Below, piece after piece: positions 43,864 to 58,231 of a stretch of 64,000 nt of DNA. The notes beneath the pieces are model-generated. The model did no database searches. It was not told the origin of the DNA and worked only from the letters and a program-made list of their open reading frames with translations. Location: positions 248,001 to 312,000 of the forward strand of contig CAVPOQ010000003.1 of assembly GCA_963707145.1 (NCBI GenBank). The letters run 5' to 3'. Positions within the stretch are counted from its first letter, which is position 1. Each line of letters starts with the position of its first letter. Source of the DNA: RPQJ01 sp963707145. GTDB lineage: Bacteria; Pseudomonadota; Gammaproteobacteria; Steroidobacterales; Steroidobacteraceae. Made by a program: the position numbers and the translations under genes.

Positions 43864-44717
43864 GCGGCCTCCGAGCGGTCGAGCAGCTGCGAGCGATAGT
43901 CGGGCGCCGGGTAGTGGAAGCTCACCGGACCGTCGGCGAGGCCCTCCATGAACTGGTGCACGACTGGCGAGCCGTGCTCGCGAAGCTCCGCCGGCGTGCC
44001 GCTCGCGACGACCCGGCCGTCGGAGAGGATGTAGCTGGCATCGGCGATCTGCGAGATCTCGCGCACGTCGTGCGTCACCACGACACTGCTGATGCCGAGC
44101 GCGTCGTTGAGCGAGCGGATCAGCCGCATCACGACGCCCATCGAGATCGGATCGAGGCCGGCGAAGGGCTCGTCGTAGAGCAGGATCTGCGGGTCCATGA
44201 CGATGGCCCGCGCCAGCGCCACGCGCCGGGCCATGCCGCCCGACAGCTCCTGCGGCATCAGGGGCGCCGCCCCGCGCAGCCCCACCGCGTGCAGCTTCGT
44301 GAGCACGATGTTGCGCACCAGTCGTTCCGGCAGCCGCGCATGCTCGCGCAGCGGAAAGGCAACGTTCTCGAACACGTCGAGGTCGGTGAGCAGCGCACCG
44401 TTCTGGAACAGCATCCCGATCTTGCGCCGCAGCGCATAGAGGCCGCTCCGCCCGAGCGCCGCCACGTCCTGCCCGTCGACGACCACCCGGCCTGCGTCGG
44501 CGCGCAGCTGCCCGGTGATGAGTCGCAGCAGCGTGGTCTTGCCGGTGCCGCTCGGACCCATGATCGCGGTCACTTCGCCGCGACGGATCGCGATGTCGAG
44601 CCCGCGAAAGACGACCTTCTCGCCCACGGAGTAGTCGACTCCGCTCAGCGTGGCGACGTCGCCGTCGCCCGCGGACGGCAGGCCGCTGCCGGCCACGGCT
44701 GGATTCGACTGGGTCAC
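43860..44717 (-). CDS. mlaF: Mla ABC transporter ATP-binding protein MlaF
   Basis: 285 residues. Walker A GPSGTGKTT, ABC signature LSGGMARRVALARAI, Walker B ILLYDEPFAGLDP and the switch His in VVVTHDV. It powers MlaE. First gene of mlaFEDCB. Confidence 0.96.
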   Translation of the reverse strand: MTQSNPAVAGSGLPSAGDGDVATLSGVDYSVGEKVVFRGLDIAIRRGEVTAIMGPSGTGKTTLLRLITGQLRADAGRVVVDGQDVAALGRSGLYALRRKIGMLFQNGALLTDLDVFENVAFPLREHARLPERLVRNIVLTKLHAVGLRGAAPLMPQELSGGMARRVALARAIVMDPQILLYDEPFAGLDPISMGVVMRLIRSLNDALGISSVVVTHDVREISQIADASYILSDGRVVASGTPAELREHGSPVVHQFMEGLADGPVSFHYPAPDYRSQLLDRSEAA

Positions 44718-44946
44718 GGCAGGAAGGACCGGCGCGATGCGGGGGCGCTCAGGGAGCCTCGGGCGCCAGGCGGGGTTCGCCGCGCCGAGCGGGGCCTGTG
44801 GGGCACGGCAGGTCGGCGGCCTGCGGTTCGTTGCGGTCCATGGTCTACCTCCGACGCCAGCGACCGGCGGGCGCCGGCAACCACGATTACGACCGGCGAA
44901 AGTCTAGCAGGTTCAATGCGCTGGACTGCCGCCAGCGGTTCGACGC

Positions 44947-44975
44947 TTGGCGCTTGGCGGCAATAGTACTAAAAT
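44947..44975 (+). promoter_or_regulatory. Promoter of the suf operon
   Basis: TTGGCG and TAAAAT are separated by exactly 17 bp, about 25 bp upstream of the GTG of the Rrf2 regulator. The A/T-rich segment around the -10 (ATAGTACTAAAATCG) stands out from the GC-rich surroundings and is the natural place for Rrf2 autoregulation (inference). Confidence 0.7.
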
Positions 44976-44999
44976 CGTCCCAATTAGAGGATCACCGAC

Positions 45000-45479
45000 G
45001 TGTTGCGCATCAGCAAGCTCACCGACTACGGCACCGTGGTACTCGCCAGCCTCGCAGGGCATCCCGCCCACCGCCACACGGCGGCCGCGGTCGCGGAGCG
45101 TACCGGGCTCGGACTACCCACGGTCAGCAAGCTCCTGAAGAGCTTCCATCGCGCCGGCATCGTCACCTCGACCCGCGGCGCCCACGGCGGCTACCAGCTC
45201 GCGCGCCCGGCAACCGGCATCAGTGCGGCCGAAATCATCGACGCGATCGAGGGCCCGGTCGCGATCACGGAGTGCAGTGGCGTCCACAGCGCCTGCGGGC
45301 TCGAGGACGTCTGCAGCACGGGGACCGCGTGGCAGCGCGTCAATCTTGCCATCCGCCGCTCGCTCAACGAGCTGTCGCTCGCGCAGCTGAGCGGGCAGGA
45401 ATCCGTGGTGGCGTGGCGTCCCGCACTGGCCGTTGCGCCCGCGCGCCCGATTCCGACGCTCCGGCCCGACCAGCCCTGA
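45000..45479 (+). CDS. Rrf2-family regulator of the suf operon
   Basis: 159 residues from GTG 45000 with an AGAGG site. Winged helix (LRISKLTDYGTVVLASLAGH; recognition region LPTVSKLLKSFHRAGIV) and the cluster cysteines Cys92, Cys99 and Cys105 (ECSGVHSACGLEDVC), matching the IscR layout. The LTDYGTVVL start and location in front of sufB mark it as the SUF-linked Rrf2 type, sensing Fe-S status. It is 11 bp before sufB. Confidence 0.93.
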   Translation: MLRISKLTDYGTVVLASLAGHPAHRHTAAAVAERTGLGLPTVSKLLKSFHRAGIVTSTRGAHGGYQLARPATGISAAEIIDAIEGPVAITECSGVHSACGLEDVCSTGTAWQRVNLAIRRSLNELSLAQLSGQESVVAWRPALAVAPARPIPTLRPDQP

Positions 45480-45490
45480 GGAATCCGTCC

Positions 45491-46936
<1,446 letters not shown>

Positions 46937-46957
46937 ACGCATCACGGTGAGATCGAC

Positions 46958-47709
<752 letters not shown>

Positions 47710-47713
<4 letters not shown>

Positions 47714-49008
47714 ACACCGTCGCCGCCGAGCCCGTCGTCGCCCACTACCGCGCAGCACTCGAGTCGCTGCTGGCGGGTCCGGGGGATTGCGCGGCGCAGC
47801 GCGCCGCGGCCTTCGAGCGCTTCGCCGCGCTCGGCTTCCCGGGGCCGCGCGACGAATCCTGGAAGTACACGAGCCTGCGGCGCCTCGAGGCGCGGCGATT
47901 CCCGCCGCCCGGCGCGGGCGATGCGGCGCCCATCCTGCCGGAACCGCTCGCCGGGCATCGTTTCGCGATCGTGAACGGCCGCCTGCGGCCGGAGCTATCC
48001 ACCGCCGGCGCCTCCCTGCCGGCCGGGCTGCGCCTGCGCGGTCTGGCCGAGGCGCAGGCCGGGGGCGAGTCGCTCGCGGCGCTGCTGCGCGTGGCCCGGG
48101 GCGGCGGCACCGAGCGCTTCGCGGCGCTCAACGCGGCCCTGTGCCCGGACGTGGTACTGCTCGAGATCGACGCTGGCGCCGCGCCCGAGCCGATCGAGCT
48201 GCTGGTGGCGACCACTCCGCTCGAGCCGGGCATGAGCCACCCGCGGATCGTGATCCGGGCGGCCGCCGCGAGCCATGCCCGGATCGTGATCCGGCACGTG
48301 AGCGACGCCGTCGAGCGACTGGTCAACTCGCTCGTCGACGTGGAACTCGGACCGGACGCCACGCTGCACCTCTATCGCCTGCTCGACACGGGCGAGCGCG
48401 CCTTTCACATCGAACGCATCGAGGCGACCGTGGCGCAGCGCGGCACCTTCGTCGTGCACGACGCACAGCTCGGCGCCGGCCTCGCCCGCCTCGACCTCAA
48501 TGCGCGCCTCGCCGCTCCACAGGCAGCCGCCGAGCTGACCGGCCTGTTCCTCGCCGACGGCGGGCGCCACCTCGACACCCACGTGCTCGTGGACCATCTC
48601 GCGGTCGGCACGCGCAGCCTCCAGGACTACCGCGGCATTGCCGCCGGCCGCGGCCGCGCCGTCTTCAACGGCAAGGCCGTGGTGCACCCGGGCGCGCAGC
48701 AGTCGCAGGCCCGCCAGTCGAGCCGCAACCTGCTGCTCTCCCCGGGTGCCGAGATCGACACCAAGCCCGAACTCGAGATCTACGCCGACGACGTGCAGTG
48801 CAGCCACGGCGCGACGACCGGGCAGCTCGATCCCGTGGCGCTGTTCTACCTGCGCTCGCGCGGCCTCTCCGAGACCGAGGCACGCAGCACGCTGACGCGC
48901 GCGTTCGCCGGGACGGTGCTCGCCCGCATCGATCACGCCCCGTTCGCCGCGCTGGTCAGGGACACGCTCGACGCCCGGCTCGCGCGCCTGCTCGAGGCGC
49001 GGCCGTGA
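47710..49008 (+). CDS. sufD: Fe-S cluster assembly protein SufD
   Basis: 432 residues. N-terminal PGPRDESWKYTSLRRLEAR, beta-helix core with FNGKAVVHPGAQQSQARQ, and C-terminal CSHGATTGQLDPVALFYLRS, the SufB/SufD family signature. Its TGA overlaps the GTG start of sufS. Confidence 0.96.
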
Positions 49009-50273
49009 ACGTCGCCCGCGCAGCCGCCGCGCCGGCGGCCTCCCAGCGCCGCGCCCTCGACGTCGCCGCGATCCGCCGCGACTTCCCGGTGCTCGCGCGC
49101 GAGGTGAACGGCCGGCCGCTCTGCTACCTCGACAATGCCGCCTCGAGCCAGCACCCGCGTTCGGTGATCGACGCGGTCTCCCGCTACTACGAGACCTCGC
49201 ACGCGAACGTCCACCGCGGCGTGCACACCCTGAGCCAGGAGGCCACAGACCTGTTCGAGGGTGCGCGCGAGACGCTGCGGCGATTCGTCAACGCCCGCTC
49301 GACGCGCGAGATCGTGTTCGTGCGCGGCACGACCGAGGCCATCAACCTCGTGGCGCAGAGCTACGCGCGCCCGCGCCTGCAGCCGGGCGACGAGATCCTG
49401 ATCTCGTGGCTCGAGCACCACGCCAACATCGTGCCGTGGCAGATGCTCTGCGAGCAGACCGGCGCGGTGCTGCGCGTCATCCCCATCACCCGCAGCGGCG
49501 AGGTGGACTTCGAGGCGTTCCTCGGCCTGCTCATCGGCGAGCGCACGCGCCTGCTCGCCCTCGCCCACGTGTCGAACGCGCTCGGCACCGTGGTGCCGGT
49601 GGAGCGCTTCGTCCGCGAGGCTCGCCGCCGCGGCATCCCCGTGCTGCTCGACGGCGCGCAGGCCGCACCGCACCTGCCCGTGGACGTGCAGGCGCTCGAC
49701 TGCGACTTCTACTGCTTCTCCGGCCACAAGATGTGCGGCCCGACCGGCATCGGCGTGCTCTACGGCCGCGAGTCGCTGCTCGAGGACATGCCGCCATGGC
49801 AGGGCGGCGGCGACATGATCCTCGCGGTGAGCTTCGAGCGCACCGTGTACAACGCACTGCCGTACAAGTTCGAGGCCGGCACGCCGCACATCGCCGGCGC
49901 GATCGGCCTCGGCGCCGCGGTCGAGTACCTCGAGGCGATCGGTCTCGAGCGCATCGCGGCGGCCGAGCACGAGCTGCTCGAACGCGCCACCGAGCGCCTG
50001 TCGGCGGTGCCGGGGCTCACGATCATCGGCACGGCGCCCGAGAAGGCCGCCGTCGTCTCGTTCACCATCGAGGGCGTGCATCCGCACGACCTCGGCACCA
50101 TCCTCGACCACGAGGGGGTCGCGATCCGCACCGGCCACCACTGCGCCATGCCGGTGATGGAGTTCTTCGGCGTGCCGGCGACGGCGCGCGCCTCGTTCGC
50201 CTTCTACAACACGCTCGCCGAGGTGGACCGGCTCGTCGACGCGCTGCACCTCGCCCGGGAGATGCTCGCCTGA
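49005..50273 (+). CDS. sufS: Cysteine desulfurase SufS
   Basis: 422 residues from GTG 49005. PLP enzyme with CYLDNAASSQHPRSVIDAV, LDGAQAAPHLPVDV, the PLP lysine in CFSGHKMCGPTGIG and the catalytic Cys in RTGHHCAMPVMEFFG. It supplies persulfide sulfur to SufU/SufBCD. Its TGA overlaps the sufU ATG (TGATG). Confidence 0.97.
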   Translation: MNVARAAAAPAASQRRALDVAAIRRDFPVLAREVNGRPLCYLDNAASSQHPRSVIDAVSRYYETSHANVHRGVHTLSQEATDLFEGARETLRRFVNARSTREIVFVRGTTEAINLVAQSYARPRLQPGDEILISWLEHHANIVPWQMLCEQTGAVLRVIPITRSGEVDFEAFLGLLIGERTRLLALAHVSNALGTVVPVERFVREARRRGIPVLLDGAQAAPHLPVDVQALDCDFYCFSGHKMCGPTGIGVLYGRESLLEDMPPWQGGGDMILAVSFERTVYNALPYKFEAGTPHIAGAIGLGAAVEYLEAIGLERIAAAEHELLERATERLSAVPGLTIIGTAPEKAAVVSFTIEGVHPHDLGTILDHEGVAIRTGHHCAMPVMEFFGVPATARASFAFYNTLAEVDRLVDALHLAREMLA

Positions 50274-50720
50274 TGGACCTCAAGGACCTCTACCGCGACG
50301 TGATCGTGGACCACAACCGCCATCCTCGGAACTTCCGCCCGATGCCGGACGCCACCGCTCACGCCGAGGGCTTCAATCCGCTGTGCGGCGACCGCCTCAC
50401 GCTGTACGTGAAGCTCGACGACGGGCGCATCAGCGACGTGTCCTTCCAGGGCAGCGGCTGCGCGATCTCGGTGGCCTCGGCCTCGCTGCTCACCGAGAGC
50501 GTGCGCGGACGCACCGTGCCCGAGGCCGAGCAGCTCTTCGCGCGCATGCACGAACTGCTCGACGCGCGGCGACGCCACAGCCGACCCCGCCGCGCTCGGC
50601 AAGCTCGCCGCGCTCTCCGGCGTGCGCGAGTTTCCTGCCCGCGTGAAGTGCGCGAGCCTGTGCTGGCACACGCTCGACGCCGCACTGCACCGCGAGGCGG
50701 CGCCCGTCTCCACCGAGTGA
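50273..50720 (+). CDS. sufU: SufU-type Fe-S/sulfur-transfer protein (one frameshift)
   Basis: About 149 residues when joined. MDLKDLYRDVIVDHNRHPRN, Cys38 in FNPLCGDRLTLYV, Cys63 in GSGCAISVASASLL, then a frameshift near 50568 before KLAALSGVREFPARVKCASL and the third Cys (KCASLCWHTLD). Such proteins accept sulfur from SufS. The long insertion between the second and third Cys fits SufU rather than IscU. The shift is probably a sequence error. Confidence 0.9.
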
Positions 50721-50741
50721 CGAACGATCCGGAGTGAGCCC

Positions 50742-51293
50742 GTGTACCGATCCGACAACGAGGCCGTCACCCTGACCCGCGACGTGGACGCGGTCATCGT
50801 GCCGGCGGGGATGAACGTGAAGCTCCGCGAGGGACAGCAGGGCTTCATCACGCAGGCGCTCGGCGGCAGCTTCACCGTCTACGTCGAGGGCAACCTGTTC
50901 CGCATCGCCGGCAAGGACGCCGACGCGCTCGGCAAGGAGGCTGCCGACGTCCCCCAGCTGCCCCCGAACGCGAGCGACGAGGACGTGCGCAAGGTCGCCT
51001 GGGTGCAGATGCGCACCTGCTACGACCCCGAGATCCCGATCAACATCGTGGACCTCGGCCTCGTCTACACGTGCGACGTGCACACCGAAGACGACGGCAG
51101 CCGGGTGGTGGGCGTGACGATGACGCTGACTGCGCCGGGCTGCGGCATGGGCGACGTGCTGGTGCAGGACGTGCGCGACAAGGTCGAGATCATCCCGACG
51201 GTGAAGCGCGCTGACGTCGAGCTGGTGTTCGATCCGCCGTGGAACCAGTCGATGATGTCCGAGGCCGCGCGACTGCAGACGGGGATGATGTGA
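50742..51293 (+). CDS. sufT: Fe-S maturation protein SufT
   Basis: 183 residues from GTG 50742. An N-terminal region (VIVPAGMNVKLREGQQGFIT) and a MIP18/DUF59 domain with CYDPEIPINIVDLGLVY and MTLTAPGCGMGDVLV (conserved Cys). SufT helps mature Fe-S proteins when demand is high. It follows sufU and its stop overlaps the Rieske start. Confidence 0.92.
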   Translation: MYRSDNEAVTLTRDVDAVIVPAGMNVKLREGQQGFITQALGGSFTVYVEGNLFRIAGKDADALGKEAADVPQLPPNASDEDVRKVAWVQMRTCYDPEIPINIVDLGLVYTCDVHTEDDGSRVVGVTMTLTAPGCGMGDVLVQDVRDKVEIIPTVKRADVELVFDPPWNQSMMSEAARLQTGMM

Positions 51294-51601
51294 GCTGGGT
51301 GCGGGTCGCAGCCGCCGGGTCGATCGCGCCGGGAGACTATGCGACGGTCGAGCTCGAGGCAGGCTTCGTCGCGGTGTTCAACGTGGGCGGCGAGTTCTTC
51401 GCCATCGACGACCTCTGCACGCACGACGGCGGCGGGCTCGCCGGCGGCGCCGTCGAGGATCACCAGGTGATCTGCCCCCGCCACGGCGCGCGCTTCTGCC
51501 TGCGCACCGGGGCGGCGCTCAGTCCGCCCGCCTACGAGGCGGTGCGCCGCTACGACACGCGCGTCGTGGACGGCATGGTCGAAGTGCGCGAGGAGCCATG
51601 A
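51290..51601 (+). CDS. Rieske-type [2Fe-2S] ferredoxin
   Basis: 103 residues from GTG 51290 in the GTGA overlap with sufT. Cluster ligands Cys43-x-His45 (DLCTHDGGGL) and Cys62-x2-His65 (ICPRHGARFCLRTG). The bulk matches small non-haem-iron-oxygenase-type Rieske ferredoxins common at the end of suf operons. Its redox partner is unknown. Confidence 0.93.
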   Translation: MSWVRVAAAGSIAPGDYATVELEAGFVAVFNVGGEFFAIDDLCTHDGGGLAGGAVEDHQVICPRHGARFCLRTGAALSPPAYEAVRRYDTRVVDGMVEVREEP

Positions 51602-52095
51602 AGCGACTCACGCTGGTGCGCCACGCGAAGTCCGACTGGTCACTGCCGGACCAGAACGACTGGGACCGCCCCCTCAACAAGCGCGGCCAGCGCGACGCGC
51701 CCGAGATGGCGCGACGGCTGCGCTCGCGCCGGCTCAAGCCGGATCTCGTGCTCTCGAGCCCCGCGGTGCGTGCGCTCACGACCGCCGCCGTGATGGCCCG
51801 CGAGCTCAAGGTGCCGGCGGCCTGCGTGGTGCAGGACGAACGCCTCTACCTCGCCTCGCCCGCTGACCTGCTGGCCGTGGTCCGCGAGCTCGGCGGCGAG
51901 GCGAAGCACGTGATGGTGTTCGGCCACAACCCGGGGCTCACCGAGTTCGCCAACCGGTTGTCGGCGGGCGAACACATCGACAACCTGCCCACCAGCGGCA
52001 CGTTCACGGCGCAGTTCCATATCGTGGCGTGGCCTGACCTTCAGTGGGGTGGCGGCCAGGACGTCGAGTTCGACTACCCGAAGAACCACTCCTAG
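51598..52095 (+). CDS. sixA: Histidine phosphatase SixA-like
   Basis: 165 residues. RHAK motif LVRHAKSDW with His9, SSPAVRALTTA, and the second catalytic His in VFGHNPGLTEFANRLS. SixA dephosphorylates phospho-His on HPt/PTSNtr proteins. Its ATG overlaps the Rieske stop in ATGA, placing it in the suf operon, an odd but clear association. Confidence 0.9.
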   Translation: MKRLTLVRHAKSDWSLPDQNDWDRPLNKRGQRDAPEMARRLRSRRLKPDLVLSSPAVRALTTAAVMARELKVPAACVVQDERLYLASPADLLAVVRELGGEAKHVMVFGHNPGLTEFANRLSAGEHIDNLPTSGTFTAQFHIVAWPDLQWGGGQDVEFDYPKNHS

Positions 52096-52831
52096 CCGCG
52101 GCCCGAGACCGGGATCGACGCACCGGTCACCGCGCGCGCGGCGTCCGAGGCCAGGAACACGATGACGTCGGCGATTGCCGACGGCGACACCCAGCGGCGG
52201 GCGTCCGCATCGGGCATGTCGGCGCGGTTCCGCGGCGTGTCGATGACCCCAGGTAGCACCGCGTTCACCGTGATGCCGCGGTCCTTCACTTCCTCGGCGA
52301 GGCTCTCCGTCAGGCGCTGCACGCCGGCCTTCGAGGCCGCGTAGGCGCCCATGCCGGCGCCCGCGCGCGTCGCCGCGCCCGCGCCGATGTTGACGATGCG
52401 CCCGGCGCCGCGCTCGAGCATCGCCGGCAGGGCGGCCTTGCAGCACACCACCGCGGTGCGCAGGTTCATCGCATAGAGCTGGTCCCAGGTGGACGGGTCG
52501 CCGTCCTCGAGCGTCTCCCAGCGGAAGCCGCCGGCGACATTCACGAGCACGTCGATGCCGCCGAGGCGCATGGCCGCTGCCGCCATCGCGCGGCGCGTGG
52601 CCTCCATGTCGCGCGAGGTCCACGCCGCCGAGCAGCAGCGGCACGCCGGTCGTTTCCACGCCGGGCACGGCCGGCGGCTGCCGGCGCGAGGTCGAGCAGC
52701 GCGAGCCGCGCGCCGCGTGCCGCGAAAGCCCGCGCCACGGCCTGACCGAGGACGCCGAAGGCGCCGGTGATCAGCACCGCGGGCCCGGATGATCGTTCAT
52801 CGGAGATCCTCCGGCGGCCGCCCGCCTTCAA
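52092..52831 (-). CDS. Short-chain dehydrogenase/reductase (two frameshifts)
   Basis: About 247 residues when three frames are joined. The N-terminal Rossmann motif is AVLITGAFGVLGQAVARAF; the middle is VPGVETTGVPLLLGGVDL; and after a second shift, MRLGGIDVLVNVAGGFRW, the catalytic YAASKAG and NAVLPGVIDTPRNRADMP to the end. Shifts lie near 52680 and 52615; restoring one base near 52615 gives DLARDMEATRRAM. TTG 52831 is the best start seen. Substrate unknown. Convergent with sixA and overlapping it by 4 bp. Confidence 0.82.
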
Positions 52832-52838
52832 CAGTCAC

Positions 52839-54209
<1,371 letters not shown>

Positions 54210-54219
54210 GGCGGCCACC

Positions 54220-57200
54220 CTACTCCATCGCGAGCAGCGACGCGTTGCCGCCGACCGCCGATGTGTTGATCGTCAGCGTGCGCTCGTGGGCGAAGCGGTG
54301 CAGGTAACGCGGCCCGCCCGCCTTCGGTCCCGTGCCCGACAGGCCGCAGCCGCCGAAGGGCTGCGTGCCGACCACCGCGCCGATGATGTTGCGGTTCACG
54401 TACACGTTGCCGGCCGACACGCGCGAGGCGACGCGGCGCACCGTGCCGTCGATGCGGCTGTGGATGCCGAAGGTGAGGCCGTAGCCCGTGGCGTTGATCG
54501 CGTCGACCAGGCGCTCGAGGTCGCGCGCGCGGTAGGTGAGCACGTGCAGGATCGGACCGAACACTTCGCGCTCCAGCGCGCCCAGCGAATCGATCTGCAC
54601 CGCGAGCGGTGCCACGAACGTGCCGCGACCGGTGGCCGGCTCGAGGCGCAGGCGATGCGACCAGCGTGCGCCGCGCACGATCGCCGCCGCGTGGCGCTCC
54701 AGCAGATCGCACGCCGCGGCGTCGATCGCCGGGCCCACGTCGGTCTCGAGCAGCGCCGGATCGCCGACCACCAGCTCGTCCATGCAGCCGGCGAGCAGGC
54801 GCAGCACCTTCGGCGCGATGTCCTCCTGCACGCAGAGCACGCGCAGCGCCGAGCAGCGCTGGCCGGCGCTGTTGAACGCCGACTGGACGGCGTCGAGCAC
54901 CACCTGCTCGGGCAGCGCCGAGCTGTCCGCGATCATCGCGTTCTGCCCGCCCGTCTCGGCGATCAGCACCGGCAGCGCGCCCTCGCGCGCGGCGAGGCCG
55001 CGGTGGATGCGGCGGGCCGTCTCCGTCGAGCCGGTGAAGGCCACGCCGGCGACGCGCGCGTCGGCCACCAGCCGCCCGCCCACCTGCGCGCCGTCGCCCG
55101 GCAGCAGGTGCAGCACGTCGGCCGGGCACGCCGGCCTGCAGCAGCAGGCGGACGGCCTGCGCGGCGATCAGCGGCGTCTGCTCGGCGGGCTTCGCAACCA
55201 CGGCGTTGCCCGCGGCGAGCGCCGCGGCGACCTGGCCGGTGAAGATCGCGAGCGGGAAATTCCACGGACTGATGCAGGCGAACACGCCGCGGCCGTGCAG
55301 CGACACCTCGTTGCTCTCGCCGGTCGGGCCCGGCAGGCGCAGCGGCGTCCCGAAGTCCGGCGCGCGCCCGCAGCGTAGTAACGCAGGAAGTCGACCGCCT
55401 CGCGCACCTCGGCGATGCTGTCGGGCACGGTCTTGCCCGCCTCGCGCACGCACATGGCGACGAACTCGTGCAGGTTCTCCTCGAACAGGTCGGCGGCGCG
55501 CTCGAGCATGGCGGCGCGCGTCTGTGCACCGGCCTCGTTCCACTGCGGCTGCGCGCCCGCCGCGGCGGCGAGCGCCGCGTCCACCTGCGTCGCGCCGGCG
55601 GTGCGAACGCTGCCCACGACCTCGGGCGTGTCCGCGGGGTTGCGCACCGGCTCGGCGCGGCCGTCGAGTTCCTGCCCCGAGACGATCGGGCCCGCGAGCC
55701 AGGGCCGCCGCGAGACGCGCTGCATGCGCCCGGCGAGCTCGGCGAGCACCGCGCCGTCGGCGAGGTTGAGGCCGCTCGAGTTGCGCCGTTCGGGCCGGTA
55801 GAGATCGCCGGAGGCGGGATGCGCGGGTGCGCGGCCTGCGCGAGGCGCGTCGACGACTGCACCGGGTCGGCCACGATTCCTCGACCGGCTCGTTCTCGTT
55901 GACGATGCGGTTCACGAACGAGGTGTTCGCGCCGTTCTCGAGCAGCCGCCGCACGAGATAGGGCAGCAGGTCTTCGTGCTCGCCCACCGGCGCGTAGACC
56001 CGGCACGGCGCGGCGAGGCCGTCGGCGCGCGTCACGGCCGCGTAGAGCTCCTCGCCCATGCCGTGCAGACGCTGGAACTCGAACTCGCGGCCGGCCGCGC
56101 GCGAGATGCCAGATGGCCGCGACCGTGTGCGCGTTGTGCGTGGCGAACTGCGGATGGAGCCCGCTGCCCTGCTCCAGCATCAGCCGGGCGCAGGCGAGGT
56201 AGGAGACGTCGGTGTTCGGCTTGCGGGTGAACACCGGGTAGCCCGGCAGGCCGCGTTCCTGGGCGCGCTTGATCTCGCTGTCCCAGTAGGCGCCCTTCAC
56301 CAGCCGCACGTTAGCACGCGCCGGGTCTCGCGCGCGAGGCCATCAGCCAGCGCAGTACCGCGCGGCGCGCGCTTCTGGTAGGCCTGCACGGCGAGCCCGA
56401 GACCGTTCCAGCCCGCGAGTCGCGGGTCGCGGCACGCGGCCTCGAGCAGCTCGAGCGTGAGCTCGAGGCGCTCGGACTCCTCGGCGTCGAGCGTGAGCGC
56501 GATGCCCGCGTCGCGCGACGCCGCGCACAGGTCGACGAGCCGCGGCGCGAGCTCGCGCAGCACGCGGCCGCGATGCGCACGCTCGAAGCGCGGGTGCAGC
56601 GCCGAGAGCTTCACCGAGATGCTCGGCCGGGACGGCATCCGCGATACTCGCCCGCGCGGGTCTGCAGCGCACGATCGCGTCGCGGTAGGCATCGAGGTAC
56701 GCGCGGCGTCGGCCGCGGTCAGCGCCGCCTCGCCCAGCATGTCGAAGGTGTAGCGGTAGCGGCGGTTGTCGCCGCGAGCGAATTGTCGAGCGCCTCGGCG
56801 ATGTGCGGCCCATCACGAACTGGTGGCCCATGATCCGCATGGCCTGGCGCATGGCGGTGCGCACCACGGGCTCGCCGATGCGGCCCACCACGCGTGCGAT
56901 GGCGCCCGCGGGCGCGGCGACGTCGCCCGGTTCGAGGCGCACGATGCGTCCGGTCAGCATCAGGCCCCAGGTCGAGGCGTTCACGAACAGCGACTGGCTG
57001 TCGCCGAGGTGGCTCGCCCAGTCGCCGGCCCTGAGCTTGTCGGCGATCAGGCGGTCGGCAGTCTCGTCGTCGGGAATGCGCAGCAGCGCCTCGGCGAGGC
57101 ACATCAGGATCACGCCTTCCTGCGACGACAGGTCGTACTGGCGCAGGAAGGCGTCGAGACCGGACTTGCTCGCCGGGGCCGCGCGCACGGCCTCCACCAG

Positions 57201-57395
57201 CCGTGCCGCCGTGCGCTGCACCTCGGCGGCGGTCGGCTTCGTCGAACCGCGCGGCCCGGGCGAGCGCGCGCACGAGGCGTTCCTCGTCGGCGAGGAAATC
57301 GCCGTTCACGGCGCGGCCGACGGGCGGCTGCAGATCGCCGCGTCGCGGTACAGGAACTGCGGCGCGGCGTCCTCGCCGGGAGCGGGCTCGGCCAT
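54220..57395 (-). CDS. putA: Bifunctional proline dehydrogenase/P5C dehydrogenase PutA (many frameshifts)
   Basis: About 1058 residues if joined. Recognisable blocks in changing frames, from the start: MAEPAPGEDAAPQFLYRD, VNGDFLADEERLVRALA, LDAFLRQYDLSSQEGVILM, PSISVKLSALHPRFE and MRLVKGAYWDSEIKRAQERG (FAD proline dehydrogenase), then VCISPWNFPLAIFTGQ-like CISPWNFPLAIFTGQVAA, ETGGQNAMIADSSALPEQ, FNSAGQRCSALRVL (catalytic Cys of the aldehyde dehydrogenase) and the end. No ribbon-helix-helix regulator domain, so not a DNA-binding PutA. At least seven breaks suggest poor base accuracy, not decay, because every domain is present and in order. Confidence 0.88.
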
Positions 57396-57404
57396 GGCGC
57401 GAGC

Positions 57405-58114
57405 CTACTTGGTCCCGTAGATCAGGCCGAGCGTCGTGAGCGTGTCGGTCTTCTCGGTCCCGGCGTGACGTCGGTGTTGTGGCGGACCTGGTAGCCGACC
57501 CTCAGCCCGAACGCGCCCTTGATCGTGACTTCGAGCCCAGGTCGTTCTGCATGTAGGTGTTGTCGGAACCGGTCTCGATGAGGAACCGCTCGACGAGCTT
57601 GGTCGTGTCGGTGAACTGGTGGTCGAAGCCGAGGTCGCCGCGGAAGATCAGCGAGTCCTCGGACTCGCCGGTCCCGCGGCGTTCGGCGAAGCGGTAACCC
57701 GGGACCGCCCTGCACCCAGAGCTTGGTGCGCTCTTCGTCGATCAGCCTGTAGCCGAGACCGGTGGCGAGCGAGGACTGGAAGTCGTAGGTGCTGAAGTGG
57801 TCGTCCTCGTAGCGGCCCGCGCCGAACCATAGGCGCGATCCGTGAAGCTGTAGTTCGACTGGCCACGCAGCTCCCAGCGCTGGGCCGTGGTCGTGCCGTC
57901 GCTGCCGTAGTTGCCGGCGAAGCCCAGGGTGTGCGTCCACTTGTCGTAGCGCGTACTTGACCTCGAGCGCGGCATTCGCCGACTCGTTCTCCGTGTTGCC
58001 GCTCGCAAACGAGGCGCCGATTTCTGCCCTTGCCGGTCCACTGGGCGAGGGCCGTGCCGCTCGCCAGGCACAGGGCGGCGCAGAGCACGACCCAGGAACG
58101 AAATCTCGAGTCAT
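57405..58114 (-). CDS. DUF481 outer-membrane protein, YdiY-like (several frameshifts)
   Basis: About 236 residues if joined. Segments in changing frames: WVVLCAALCLASGTALAQW (signal peptide), EIGASFASGNTENESANAA, YGSDGTTTAQRWELRGQSNY, YEDDHFSTYDFQSSLATGLG and TIKGAFGLRVGYQVRHNTDV, ending LTTLGLIYGTK. The pattern of alternating strands ending in an aromatic barrel strand fits DUF481 salt-induced outer-membrane proteins. ATG 58114 has an AGGAG site. At least four breaks. Confidence 0.82.
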
Positions 58115-58158
58115 CCTGAATCTCCTGTGAAATTGCGACCACCCCCAACGGGCGCGCG

Positions 58159-58164
58159 AGTATA
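58159..58164 (-). promoter_or_regulatory. Candidate -10 element for the DUF481 gene
   Basis: The minus strand reads TATACT about 45 bp upstream of the ATG, a good -10. The -35 is not obvious. Confidence 0.35.
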
Positions 58165-58231
58165 GCCGAGCCCACCCCTTGCCGGCAGACGGCGCGACGC
58201 CGACAATCCGCGTCCCGGCCGGAGTGCACGC

